A stretch of DNA of 64,000 nt from Calliphora vicina (taxonomy: Eukaryota; Arthropoda; Insecta; Diptera; Calliphoridae). Positions 1-10,680 of the stretch are shown here, in pieces. The translations under genes were made by a program, and so were the position numbers. Numbering within the stretch: position 1 is the first letter of the stretch; each line of letters opens with the position of its first letter. The stretch spans positions 55,484,247-55,548,246 of the forward strand of contig NC_088784.1 in assembly GCF_958450345.1 (NCBI RefSeq). Direction: 5' to 3'. The notes under the pieces are model-generated. The model was given only the letters and a program-made list of their open reading frames with translations, searched no databases and was not told the DNA's origin.

Positions 1-2667
1 GCAAAGAGGCTGGGTAACTGGCCGGAATATAAGTCCTCAGTGAACCACTTTAAGAACCTTACGAGGAATGCGAAAAGGAAAGCCTGGAGGGACTTCTGTA
101 GCGGCGTGGAAGGATCCTCTGAGACTAACCGATTACGTAAAATTCTATCAACTTCACCGGTTGTACCGAGCTATATCCAGAAACCCTGTGGTAGATGGAC
201 TCTGAATAGTAAGGAAACACTTGAGGTCCTATTGGATACTCATTTTCCAGGTTGCCTTCCAGTCGATGATGAGACTATGAATGGGGCTGCCGATTCTGTT
301 GCTCCGGGTGATAACTCTGTTCCGATAAACAGGGATAGAATCCAATGGGCAATCAAAAGCTTCGACCCGTTTAAATCTCCTGGGCCGGATGGCATTATTC
401 CTGCTGATCTTCAAAAGAACGAAGAAATAGTTGTACCATGGCTCATTAGCATATACACAGGGTGTATTAGATGGACCTATATCCCCACATGGTGGACGAG
501 ATGCAGAGTAGTCTTCATTCCTAAAGGTGGTAAGGCGACTCACACTAAACCAAAGGATTATAGGCCAATTAGCCTTGCATCCTTCCTGCTGAAAACCCTA
601 GAAAGGGTGATTGACGTATATCTGAGAATGACCATTCCGTCGGAACTCATCTCTAAATCCCAACATGCCTACACCAAAGGCAGATCTGTGGAAACAGCTC
701 TACATTCGCTAGTTGGCTCCATTGAGGAGTCGCTAATACATAAGGAGTATTCACTTGTTGCCTTTCTCGATATTGAAGGAGCTTTTAATAATGTCAGGCC
801 CGATGCCATCCTATCTGCGATGGATGAACTGGGAATTGATCTATGTGTTCGCCGACTAGTCGAAAAGATACTCGGTTATAGAGTCATTTGTGCTACTTTA
901 GGTGGTGTAAGTGTTTTAAAAGTGGCCAATCGTGGAACCCCGCAGGGGGGTGTTTTATCACCACTTCTGTGGAATTTGGCTATGAATTCCCTGTTGATCA
1001 GGATGGACAACAGAAGGATCAAGACAGTCGCATATGCTGATGATGTTGCAGTTTTTATATCTGGTAAATTTCTGGATACAATATCCAGTTGTATGGAATC
1101 AGCATTAAGTACACTGAGTGAGTGGAGTATTTCATGTGGACTTAGTGTGAACCCACAAAAAACGGAACTGGTTCTCTTCACTAGGAGGTATAAGATCGAT
1201 GACTTCAGACCACCTAGACTGAATGGAATCAGTCTTGAGATTAGAGATAATGCGAAGTATCTTGGCATCATTCTAGATAAAAGATTGTCCTGGAATTTGA
1301 ATATTCAAAACAGGATTAACAAGGCTTATGTAGCCATCTACTCCTGTAAGAAGGCAATTGGTACAAACTGGGGTATTATGCCGAAGGGTATCAGTTGGAT
1401 CTTCAAAGCAGTTGTTAAACCCATCTTGTTCTATGGAGTGTTGGTGTGGTGGCACGCCTTGGATAATGCTACTCACCGTAAGGCTGTGGAACGAGTTCTC
1501 AGGACTATTGCGATACTGATTACAGGCGCTATAAGGACTACCCCCTCTAAGGCACTTTTTACTATCCTGAACTGGTTACCAGTTGATTTGATGGTGATAC
1601 AAATGGCTCTCAACTCTGCTGTGAGACTAAATGCTGGATGTTCGTGGTATGGTAAAGATCATGGGCACTCTAAGATACTGAACTACTATGGGTACTTACA
1701 TAGTAATGTCGATTACTGCATCGCAAAACCATTTTTCGATATGCATTTCCATATTAAGATCCCGAATAGGGATTCATGGCAGCGCGGACTCTTACCCCCT
1801 GATGATGTCATAAGGGTATTCACTGATGGCTCAAAGAGGGGCAATAGGGTCGGTGGTGGTTTCTTTATTGAGAACTATGGGATTAAATCCTATTTCAGGC
1901 TACCTAACTTCTGTACGGCTCTTCAGGCGGAAATTACGGCCATTAAACGTGCATCCAACTGGCTGAGGTTTTATCAAATATCTGGTGATATATGTATATT
2001 TACCGATAGCAAGGCTGCCGTTAAAGGAATAGCGGGTGTCTTTACGACATCTAGGTTAACCGAGGAATGCCGGGTATCCCTTAATGAGATAGCGAGACAT
2101 TCTAGGATAACGCTTATATGGGTCCCTGGCCATGATGGTAATCAGGGTAATTGTATAGCTGACGAACTGGCCAAAATGGGGGCGATGATGGATGATGATG
2201 AGATCGACCCCTTTTCTGGTATTTCCCTTGCTATATGCAAGATGGCTGTTCAGCGGACACTATATGAATCTGCACAAAGCAGGTGGACCAATGAGTCTTC
2301 CTGTGTTACAACGAGGTCTACTTGGCCCGTATATGATGCCAGCAGGACGAATCTACTTATGGAATTTCGTCGTGAGCAAATAAGGCTAATTGTCTCCTTC
2401 ATTACAGGACACTGTATAATTGGGACACATGCTAGGAGATTGGGCCTACGGTATAATGACTACTGTAGGAGCTGCCATAATGAAGAAGAGGATGAGACGG
2501 TGTCACACCTATTCTGTCAATGCCCGGCTCTGATAAATCTGAGGGAACGTATCTTCGGAACACCATTCCTATCATGCTTAGATGAGCTATCAAGGATAAG
2601 TCTTAGACGAATCTACTCTTTCATCAGAGAATCTGGTTGGTTTAGCCTGGAAACAACGGACGTATAA
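1..2667 (+). CDS. ORF2: reverse transcriptase-RNase H (5'-partial)
   Basis: This is the polymerase protein of a non-LTR retrotransposon, which copies its RNA into a nicked target. The frame is open from base 1, so the 5' end, presumably with the endonuclease domain, lies outside the window; the GTG at base 40 is not a convincing start. Counting from base 40, the RT core shows AFLDIEGAF (near residue 240), GTPQGGVLSPLLW (near 305) and AYADDVAVF (near 331). RNase H follows with FTDGSKRG (near 594), ALQAEI, FTDSKAA and WVPGHDGNQGN (near 697). A C-terminal cysteine/histidine knuckle (CRSC...HLFC, near 808) completes the usual layout. I see no internal stop, frameshift or lost catalytic residue over more than 2.6 kb, so this is the only transposon gene here that looks recently functional. 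Confidence 0.9.
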   Translation, partial: AKRLGNWPEYKSSVNHFKNLTRNAKRKAWRDFCSGVEGSSETNRLRKILSTSPVVPSYIQKPCGRWTLNSKETLEVLLDTHFPGCLPVDDETMNGAADSVAPGDNSVPINRDRIQWAIKSFDPFKSPGPDGIIPADLQKNEEIVVPWLISIYTGCIRWTYIPTWWTRCRVVFIPKGGKATHTKPKDYRPISLASFLLKTLERVIDVYLRMTIPSELISKSQHAYTKGRSVETALHSLVGSIEESLIHKEYSLVAFLDIEGAFNNVRPDAILSAMDELGIDLCVRRLVEKILGYRVICATLGGVSVLKVANRGTPQGGVLSPLLWNLAMNSLLIRMDNRRIKTVAYADDVAVFISGKFLDTISSCMESALSTLSEWSISCGLSVNPQKTELVLFTRRYKIDDFRPPRLNGISLEIRDNAKYLGIILDKRLSWNLNIQNRINKAYVAIYSCKKAIGTNWGIMPKGISWIFKAVVKPILFYGVLVWWHALDNATHRKAVERVLRTIAILITGAIRTTPSKALFTILNWLPVDLMVIQMALNSAVRLNAGCSWYGKDHGHSKILNYYGYLHSNVDYCIAKPFFDMHFHIKIPNRDSWQRGLLPPDDVIRVFTDGSKRGNRVGGGFFIENYGIKSYFRLPNFCTALQAEITAIKRASNWLRFYQISGDICIFTDSKAAVKGIAGVFTTSRLTEECRVSLNEIARHSRITLIWVPGHDGNQGNCIADELAKMGAMMDDDEIDPFSGISLAICKMAVQRTLYESAQSRWTNESSCVTTRSTWPVYDASRTNLLMEFRREQIRLIVSFITGHCIIGTHARRLGLRYNDYCRSCHNEEEDETVSHLFCQCPALINLRERIFGTPFLSCLDELSRISLRRIYSFIRESGWFSLETTDV

Positions 2668-2771
2668 TTAATACCAAGATGTTTACCCCTTGGGTATCAC
2701 AATGGGATCAGTTTTGAATGGACCCAAGTGAGCTGCTTGAAGAGTGGCTACCCATGGAACCTAACCTAACC
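1..2771 (+). mobile_element. Non-LTR retrotransposon, 5' part outside window
   Basis: A coding frame open from the first base is followed by a roughly 100-bp 3' untranslated region that ends in a short telomere-like AACCTAACCTAACC tail, after which the sequence changes to AT-rich DNA. No poly(A) tail is seen. Short 3'-terminal repeats instead of poly(A) occur in several insect non-LTR groups. The RNase H domain points to the I, LOA or R1 groups rather than Jockey. The exact clade needs a tree. Confidence 0.85.
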
Positions 2772-3230
2772 TTATTGTCATTATTTTCTCCAATACCTTA
2801 ATAATTCCTTTAAGAACTTAAAACTCAAATTTGTTTTCAGTCGACATACTATTAAAGTATTTTGGTTATAGTTTTTTTGTTTTTTAATTTTTATAAAATT
2901 TTGATGGTAAATTTTTGCTAACACTTCAGAATATACAGTATCATTATTATTTTGGCTATAAAGTAACTATATGGTTATTTATAGTGCTGTAAAGTCGAAG
3001 GTTTTTCTTGTCATTTTAATATTAGAAAAATGTGATAATTTTACATTTGAATCGATGTAGCCTGTGGTTTTATCTTTAAACTTTTTTTTTATAAAACAGT
3101 TAGCAGTTAACCATTCCACGTGGTTATTACGAAGTTTTTGCATGTTCTTTTTATATAAAAGTGAAGTGATTAGGAACTAGTTTTAAATCTATAAAAACTA
3201 AATTAAAAAAAAATTTAAAGGCCAGAACAA
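2772..3230. other. AT-rich sequence without recognised gene
   Basis: This lies between the non-LTR element and the next transposon. I see only homopolymer-rich AT sequence. Confidence 0.5.
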
Positions 3231-3238
3231 ATTAAAAG

Positions 3239-4119
3239 CAGTGTTTAAAAAACTAGACTACAAGTAGCAGTAGCAACGAAAAAACACAAGTAGTCTAGTT
3301 AAAAAATTAATTAAAACTCGGAGTCAATCAATTACTACTACTACCTTCACATTTTGGTAGCAGTAGTTGTAGTAGTACCAATAAAAGAAAAATTTAAAAG
3401 TAGCAGAGTAATTTATTTTCTATTGCTACCTTAAAAAAGAAAAAGTTTTTATGTAGCAGTCATTTGTTTTTTATTAATTCTGCTACTTTTAAAATTTAGT
3501 AGTAATAGAAGTAAATTTAGTAGTAATAGTAGAAAAAGTAGCAGTTAAGTAGCAGTTGAGGTAGCAATAAAAGAAGTCAAAAATAAAAATATTCAGCCAA
3601 AAATGTATATTGTGTGTTGTTGTTGTGAATGTTCGGCTTATTTGTTATACACACAGAAAACACGATCTTTCTGTTAGCAACACGAACATCTGAGACGACT
3701 AAAAACGAATAATTCTTTCAAACACTCTCAAAACAAAAACAACACACAGTGTTTAATTTTGTAAATTTTGGTGTTATGACTGGAGATTTTCTTTTTTGAC
3801 TACTTCTATTGCTACCTCATCTGCTGCTTCAACTGCTACTTAACTGCTACTTAACTGCTACCTTACTTCTAAATAATAAAAATTAAAACTCGATATAGAG
3901 CAGTAGCAATGATTTGTATGCTACTACTCCATTTACAATTCATGTTTTATTACTACTGCTCTGTTAAGAGTTTTATATTTTGAAGGTAGCAGTAGTTTTT
4001 AAAAAAACAAGAAAACGAAAAAAGACAAATGCTACTGCTACCGCTACTTACACTTTTTTGAAGCAGTAGTTGTAGCAATAGTTAAAAATTTGTTAGTTAT
4101 CGTAGCTTTTTAAACACTG
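3239..4119. mobile_element. Foldback hAT-like nonautonomous element
   Basis: The element begins CAGTGTTTAAAAA and ends with the inverse TTTTTAAACACTG. It is flanked on both sides by the identical 8-bp duplication ATTAAAAG (3231-3238 and 4120-4127). An 8-bp target duplication with CA...TG ends is characteristic of the hAT superfamily. Both arms are packed with GTAGCAGTAG-type words, in opposite orientation in the two halves, which makes a large imperfect foldback. There is no coding capacity, so it would depend on a transposase supplied elsewhere. Confidence 0.8.
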
Positions 4120-4239
4120 ATTAAAAGAGGCTATTAGAGCTTAAGTGTAAATTACATCTAATACTGTAAAGTATCAAGAGTAAGTACTATTAATTTCAGC
4201 TGCAATTATTTGCCATTCCAATAACCAGAACGATTTCAG

Positions 4240-4850
4240 TGCCTTCATATTTTACCCCTTTTTTAGTATTTTTTGGTCAATTTCATAAATTATGCAAGTT
4301 TGAAAGTTATTTACGTCTATGCTGATTTGGCCAATCCATGTATTTGTATCTCAAAATTTTTTCAATACATCATTTATGTTATTTTTAATTATAAACCTAA
4401 TTGAAGCCATTTACAAAAATTACATACTTTTCTCGATACTTTTATAACGTCAATGTTTATTTGGCCAACCCCTGTATGCAATTTCTAATATTTTTTGCGA
4501 TGGATCAATTGTGTTGTTCTTAAATGTACACCAATTTTAAGGCATTTACATGAATAACTTAATTTTTCCGATAATTTCAAAACGTCCATGATTATTTGGC
4601 CAAACCCTGTATATGTATTTCGAAATTTTTACGACCATTTTTTTCAATCACTTATGCTATTCTTCATTTTTGGACTAAATTTCAGGCATTTACATGAATA
4701 ATCTAATTTTTCCGATACTTTTAAAACGTCCATGATTGTTTGGCCAAACCCTGTATAGTAATCCGAAATTTGAATGACCAATTTTTTTTTTCGATAACAT
4801 ATTTTATTCTTTATTTTTGGACTAAATTTCAGCCACTTACATGCTACCGT
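4240..4850. repeat. Tandem repeat, ~135-144 bp unit, about four copies
   Basis: A word close to TTGGCCAAACCCTGTAT recurs at 4327, 4461, 4596 and 4740, and each is followed by similar AT-rich sequence (TTTACATGAATAA, CCGATA, AAAACGTCCATG). Spacing is 134-144 bp. The last two units are the most alike and the first is the most diverged, as expected of an old array. Confidence 0.75.
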
Positions 4851-5806
4851 GTTTGACTACCGTGCAATGGAGGCAAATTCTGGCACTCGTAATCGAAATA
4901 AATTTTGAACGCTTATTAGCGTTCAAGTAAAAACTCATTCGTTATCGAGCACAATCATTATAATTTTCTATACATTTTATTCGATAAGAGTAAGAGAATC
5001 CCAAAAATAAAAAAAAACTCGCACGTTCAAATAAGTATTCGATTGTGTTCTACTGCGATAATTAGCCCCGTGATTTTATACTGCATGAACCGAATCCGAT
5101 AAAACTTTGGCGCCTAAATTGGAAATTCAACATAATTTTCGCTATGGAAGTTCTGTTTTGCTAGGTGCTGGTATTAAGTCAGTCATTAGAGTACAGTTGT
5201 ACTTTTAAAGTTCAAATTGTACTGAATATTCTTAGTTTGTTGTATATGAGTAAAATTATATAAATAATTTTATGATGCTGTGTGTTATTGTATCCACATT
5301 TGTACGAATATGTCTGTATAAATATTTACGAAAACATGAAATTTATAAAGTTTCATTTCCTTTTTACTCATGGTTGTTTGTTTGAATTTCTTATTTTCTA
5401 ACTTTAATGTGCGTAGCAATCTAACTTTGCCTTTTGCAGAATGTTTTTAGTTTATTATTTTTTTTATTCTTTAGAATACTATTTCTACCTCTTATTTTAT
5501 AGTTTTAGCTATAGTTAGCAGGCAGGGAGTTCGAAATGCATAGTTATTACAGCACATTAAAGAATGTATTTGTAATAAAAAGCTGTTTAATATTTATTTT
5601 AGTTTTTAATAAAAAACAAATATAATCGATAATAAAATAATTGTTTTGCTGCACACAGTTTTTGACAGAGTTGCTACTTGTGGAAATTTATATGAATTAA
5701 ATATATTTAATACGAATTATATTTCAGTAATATTAATAAGTGCTCTTCCAAAAAATGTTGATTGATAAGAGTTCTTTCTGGTAAAATACTAACAAATCTT
5801 TGTCAT
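4851..5806. other. No gene recognised
   Basis: AT-rich sequence with a short self-complementary stretch (GAACGCTTATTAGCGTTC near 4908). No coding or transposon signature is recognised. Confidence 0.4.
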
Positions 5807-6336
5807 CAGGGATGGTAAAATTTGTACAATTGTACTTTTTTGTTTCGAAGATGAAAATTAGAATGATACTTATTCATATTGGTACAAAATAATTTCTAAA
5901 TTAACCTCTAACTTATGAGGTGGTGGTAAATTTTACACCCTCTCTTCATTTTTTTGAAAGTTTTATCAAAAAGGCTTGCGAAATAAAGTGCCTGAATTTT
6001 TGTTTCAAATAACATTTTGCTTTCTTTTTTTATTTTTTTAAAATTGTATTTTATTGTTAAAAAGCAAATATAAACGAAAAAATGTTTTTTAAAGTAAATT
6101 TTTTTGTAAAAATTATAAGGTGTAAAATTTACACTACATCTGTGACTATGTCAAAAATTTTCACGTCATAAGTTAAAGGTTAAAATAAATTATTATTATT
6201 TTTTTAATCACGTTAGCTTTTACAAATATGTCAGATATTTTTTTTTATATCATTAATTTCAAATGTTATTTCGGGCAAATTGTTACGGAAAAAAAAAGTA
6301 AAAAAATATTTAAAACTTTAAAAAAAAAATCCAATA

Positions 6337-6468
6337 TGGACTTTCAAAAAAATTGCAAAAGATTTGAAGGTTGATCGTCACATTGTTTCAAAAGCAATTA
6401 TACAGTACAAGGAAGATTTGAACATTGAAAGAAAACTTCGATCAGGAAATTTAAATTATAAGAGATAA
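6337..6468 (+). pseudogene. Tc1/mariner-type DNA-binding domain fragment
   Basis: A 43-residue open stretch reads WTFKKIAKDLKVDRHIVSKA, then a basic segment ending in RKLRSG, then a stop. This resembles the N-terminal helix-turn-helix of Tc1/mariner transposases, where the second helix is followed by an RKPGSG-like linker. Nothing downstream continues into a catalytic domain, so it is a stranded fragment. The family assignment rests on this short motif only. Confidence 0.5.
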
Positions 6469-6469
6469 A

Positions 6470-6725
6470 TATCAAGGCCTAGCCGAACGCTTTCCAAAAA
6501 TATAAAAATCTTTGAAATCGGAAGTGAAAGAAAAAAATGGCACGTTTTTAAAAATTTACTTTGAGACCCCATAGCGCCTGGAGCATTTGTAGGGCTCATT
6601 TTATTAACTTAAACTCGAATACTCCTTGACTACGCCAACGTCATTATTCTGATCGGACCAGCCGTTTAGAAATGCCAGATTTATTTCCAAAAAATTTCAA
6701 TTCTGCCCACTGTGCTATGGTCTAG
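6470..6725. repeat. Dispersed repeat shared with 51.9-52.4 kb
   Basis: The words GATCGGACCAGCC and ATGCCAGATTTATTTCC and a terminal GCCCACTGTG-like end recur in the same order near 52,340-52,420. It is probably the end of a DNA transposon whose other end I could not identify. Confidence 0.55.
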
Positions 6726-6777
6726 AAAGTGTTTTTGAGACAAAAGTTATTAAAAATGTATTAAAGGTAGAGAAAAA

Positions 6778-7105
6778 ACAAGTAAGAGAGCTACATAATT
6801 TTTTTTAAATAAGTTTTTTCAACATTTTTTTTTTAAATTTCTTTAATTAATTTTTTTGGAAAAGAATTTATGACGAAAAAAAATTTTTGATGAAAAAAAA
6901 GTTCGGGTTAAAAATATTTTTTTCCGATTTTGACCCATTGTATGTCCAACTTACTATATATACGTCGTTGCAAAGGTCTTTGAAATAGCTATCATTAGAT
7001 ATCCATATTGTCTATATTAATGACTTAGTAATCCAGATATAGGTCAAAAATCGAGGTTGTCCTAGTTTTTTCCTTATATCTCAGCCATTTAATCCCGATT
7101 ATTAC
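6778..7105 (-). repeat. R1 dispersed element, 3' portion
   Basis: It starts ACAAGTAAGAGAGCT and continues with the R1 body words TTTTGACCCATTGTA, ACGTCGTTGCAAAGG and AGGTCAAAAATCGAGG, all in reverse orientation. It breaks off into family R3 near 7,100. Confidence 0.65.
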
Positions 7106-7570
7106 AAGGTCCGACCAATAAATTTTGATAGAGGAGGCAAAAAAATGAAACGTGTATCGGCGCGCACATCTGAATTTCATTTGAAGGCGGGTTAAAGTTT
7201 CCCAACTCTGGTACATTCTTATTGTTAATCGGCATAAGAAACCTGTGATCTTTACATTTTAGGTATAAAATGTGTTCAGCAAATTTATGTAAAATATTAC
7301 GTAGAACATTTTTGTAGAATATGTTAACCCTCTAAATCCTCAAGGCATGGGTCTTTTTTGTCCTTCTTTTAAAAAAGAGCAAAAAACACCTTAAATACCT
7401 GTGTATTTAAGGGGTTAAAATGTTCCGCAAAAATATTATCCGTAAAAATTTACTATAAGTCCCTGAATACACCAAAACGGAAAATTCAACCAGAAAGTCA
7501 GAAATAAGACATACCAAAAGAGAGCCTAGGTTAATTTCGCATTTATTAAGAATTTTATTTTAAAGTACCC
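7090..7570 (+). repeat. R3 dispersed noncoding repeat
   Basis: It shares, in opposite orientation, the words CGACCAATAAATTTTGATAG, AACCCGCC, GTTAACCC and CCAGAAAGTCA with 32,540-33,250. The interior carries an imperfect foldback around runs of A/T and GGGTC. There is no coding potential. Confidence 0.6.
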
Positions 7571-7830
7571 CAAAAATTTAGCATGAAAAAAATAGTGGAC
7601 TGTAAAAGAAAATGGACTAGTTGTATATTTTTAATAAAAAAAATAAGAAAATAAAAATATCCGTTTTTGAGATATGCATGCCAAAGACTGTCAAAGCCTT
7701 AGTTTTGAGTTTAATACAAGTTTTATATTATTTGCAGTATTTTAAGTAAAAATAAATGATACAATCAGTGTGACAAAGTACAATTTTTAATGCCTGTTGG
7801 TACAATTTTTAAATTCATTTGCCATCCCTG

Positions 7831-9360
7831 ATTGGCACGTAAATAGCTAATTTACATATTGCTTAACATGTCATGTTTGATATGACTGACATGAGCAAAT
7901 GTCACGTCTTTCTTTCGCTTTTATAACAATAATTACAATATCACCTTAATCATTTGGTAAAAGCATTTTAAAATATTTATTATTAAAATAAAATAAAAAG
8001 TCTTGAATTGTCTGGAAATCAGATAAATCTTAAATCTCACAGGCATGTACCAAAACTCATGTAAAATCTCAAAGATTACATTCTTTAATTATTCTGCTTT
8101 AATTTGTTGTGGTGTTGTTATTGCTATTGTTGTTGCTTTATCATGATTATGACATAAATAAGTTTTATTATCCGTTTGTATTTTATAAAAAGGATGTTAT
8201 TAATTACTGCAATCATAATCTTTAAGAGCAAAAAAAATGTACAATAAACAAACAAAAAAATGAAAAGGGAAATAAGAAACAGAAAGATTGTTTTGCAATT
8301 TATATTTCTCGGGAATAAAGTAGATTTTTATTTAAAGAATAAAACAGACGAAGATGTTCAAATTATTAAGCAAAATGAATATACTTGGCACTTTTATGAT
8401 TCAAAAATGTTATGACATTAAACTGTAGTTGGACGGAAGCAACAAAACGTCTTTAAACTAAAAGCAATAAAATATCAACAATTCTGATAGTATTTATTTG
8501 TTTAAATTTAATTGCTAACACTTGATTGTGGGTTAAAGTGAGTTATAGGACTTTGATTGTTTTAAACTAATGACACTAGTTTACAATAGAGTGGACCTTA
8601 ATAAAGAAAAGTTTGATTTTTCCCAGTCTCACCCCCTAGTTTGCCGAATTTTGTTAAAAAAAAAACATCCTGAAAAAATTGTAGGTGAAGTTTTAAACAA
8701 GGAGAAATAGAAAAAATGCAATTTTTCAGTTTTCGTAAAAATTTTGAAACGTTTATGTGCTAGATAAAGACACAGTTACCTTTTTAAATTATTATTTACA
8801 TTACATATTAACTTGATTGTTACTTTTCATAGTTCATTGTCAGTCCTTCAAACATAAAACTCGTTAAGATCTTAATTTGTTTAACGTGCATTTATGTAAA
8901 AAAAAGTGTTAACAAAGACATTCATATGAATTTATTGAGTTTCAAAGTGCAATGAATTGTGTAAAAATATATAAAGGTAAATATATAAATTACACACGAA
9001 AAAATGACTTTCATTAAAAATACGAGGTCAATATAGATAAATTTAAAAAAAAAACAAATAAAATTTACATTTGTATCAAGTTTTAACTTTTAAAGATTTC
9101 AATGAACTCAATTATGGAAAACAAAAATTTGTAGTTTCATAATTTAATATTATATTTTCGATTACACTATGCTACACCAAAAAATATGCAGGGGTTAGAT
9201 TTGAGCGATCGCGTGATATTTGAAGAACATCGTTTTCACTGAATCAGGTGCGGATCCAGAGGGGGTGTAATAGAAAATTTCGCCCCCAAAACCGAAAAGT
9301 TTTCATATAAAAAAGGTACGAAAGTTAATATCATGTTCAAAACTATGAAAGAACGGTATT
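7831..9360. other. AT-rich interval without recognised gene
   Basis: No convincing coding frame. One transposon-end-like CAGGTGCGGATCC followed by G-runs occurs at 9,247 and resembles the ends of the small element at 57,652-57,781, but its partner end is missing. Confidence 0.45.
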
Positions 9361-9620
9361 AAAAATATCTGACTGACTACTGCAACCGCAGCCACTATTT
9401 ATAGACAGTGATTGTTCTCGATTGTTCTTAACGGACAAAACTAGAATACTCGAATTCCAGAGCTTTTCAATGTTAATGTTAGCAACTCAAACAATTAGTG
9501 TTGCCATACTTACAAACAATGCTAATAACTACATGCCATGAACATTATTAAGAAGCTTCTATTGATGGACATATTTATAAACAGTCCGTTAAATTCGAAT
9601 CGCTAATGCAAATTCGTAAC
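9361..9620 (-). repeat. Fragment of an LTR related to 30.1-30.6 kb
   Basis: On the minus strand the words GCATTG, TTGTAAGTATGGCAACACTAA, AAAGCTCT and GAATTCGA occur in the same order as at 30,205-30,280. A TATA-like TCTATAAATAGTGGC lies farther along, as expected for an LTR promoter. Boundaries are approximate. Confidence 0.55.
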
Positions 9621-9715
9621 AATATGAAAGAACGACTTAAATGTACCTGTTACTGTTACTATTCAGTAACAGTTGTTACCAGTGATTTTTCAATCACGGT
9701 GATTAAATCACAGGT

Positions 9716-10112
9716 ATGGAAATATCTCTCATCTTTAGCATGGGTTCTCATGTATATATAATGTCATATGTCCAGGGTATGTGGCGCTGGTATGTGAGAA
9801 ATATTAACATTCATAAGGACCTAGGTGTCTTCCTGGTGAAAAATGAAATAAAAAAACAAGCGAAGTCATATTTGAAAAAGTTAGAAGTTCACCCTAACCC
9901 ATTGCACGAACATTAATGAGATGGCTACATCCGACTAAGAAGAAGGAATCCAACAGACCTGTGCTGATGATAGGATCTATAAATTTAACATCATTTTTCG
10001 TCCAACTGTGGTGGGACGTAAATAAAAATTAATATTTAGATTTAAGATTTGAACAAATTATTAATAGTTCACATTATTTTGTGAAGATACAATAAATAAA
10101 ATATGAAAAAAA
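9716..10112 (+). pseudogene. 3' end of a Jockey-type non-LTR retrotransposon
   Basis: An open frame to 9,916 carries WYVRNINIHKDLGV and LVKNEIKKQAKSY, which match the C-terminal tail of Jockey-clade reverse transcriptases (consensus form WYVRN..IH.DL...V..EI). The homology continues in another frame after 9,916 (LMRWLHPTKKKES), so at least one frameshift is present. It ends in AATAAATAAAATATG and a run of A, the usual polyadenylated 3' end. The catalytic domain is absent, so this is a dead 5'-truncated copy. Confidence 0.65.
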
Positions 10113-10229
10113 AAATATGTCCAGGTTAATTTTAAAGGAAAATACAAAAAGCATCATTAGAAGGAAAAAAAGTACACTTCTATGATGAAAGACTATTAAG
10201 GCTTCCTTCGTGTATTCTAACTGTTAGAA

Positions 10230-10680
10230 TCTAACACATTCGAGATCTTTCATGATTCTAGGTTCATAATGGACGGTAATTTCGGTTTATGTTGTAGCAG
10301 AGTTCTTTTGAGGCCAAAAACGAATCAAACCATTATAGGATACTCTGTTCCAAAGTGAAGCGTATATCCGAGAAAGTGTTCAGTTTCGATCAAAACAAAT
10401 AGTAGTCGGACGTGCAAGGTCTGGACTATAAATAGTTTTTAACAGGTATTTGCATGAGTGGCCGATCGTTGTCATGATTGAATGTTATGGTTTCATGTCT
10501 GGCCGCATATTCTGGGCGTTTTTCGGTCAATGCTCGCTCCAAACGAATCAGTTGCGTTCGGTACAGGTTCCCTATGATGGTCTGGCCAGATTTCAGCAGC
10601 TCATAATACATAGTCCCATTTTGGTCTTACCATTATCATGGTTTATCAAAGAATGCACGTCGTTTTAAAGCGTAATCAGT
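10230..10680 (-). pseudogene. Mariner transposase remnant
   Basis: On the minus strand an open stretch (10,611-10,426) reads YYELLKSGQTI, ALTEKRPEYAARHE and FNHDNDRPL, followed by PVKNYL. These correspond to the catalytic core of classical mariner transposases, where HDNARPH carries the second catalytic aspartate. Reading in other frames, YSPDLA follows, as in the SPDLAPSDYHLF block with the third aspartate, but frameshifts and stops separate the pieces. It is a dead copy. The terminal repeats were not identified. Confidence 0.75.

Larger units (their letters stand above)
5807..7830. mobile_element. Possible degraded hAT-like element, CAGGGATGG ends
   Basis: The left end CAGGGATGGTAAAATTTGTAC is matched at the right by the inverse of CAGGGATGGCAAATG, with GTACAA words inside both ends. 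The flanking octamers (TTTGTCAT and ATTGGCAC) agree at only five of eight positions, so the target duplication is weak. Inside lie a transposase-like helix-turn-helix fragment and copies of families R1 and R3, so the interior is composite. Confidence 0.4.

Noticed and set aside
229..1476. Minus-strand frames opposite the reverse transcriptase
   Set aside because: They are antisense shadows of the intact plus-strand polymerase frame.
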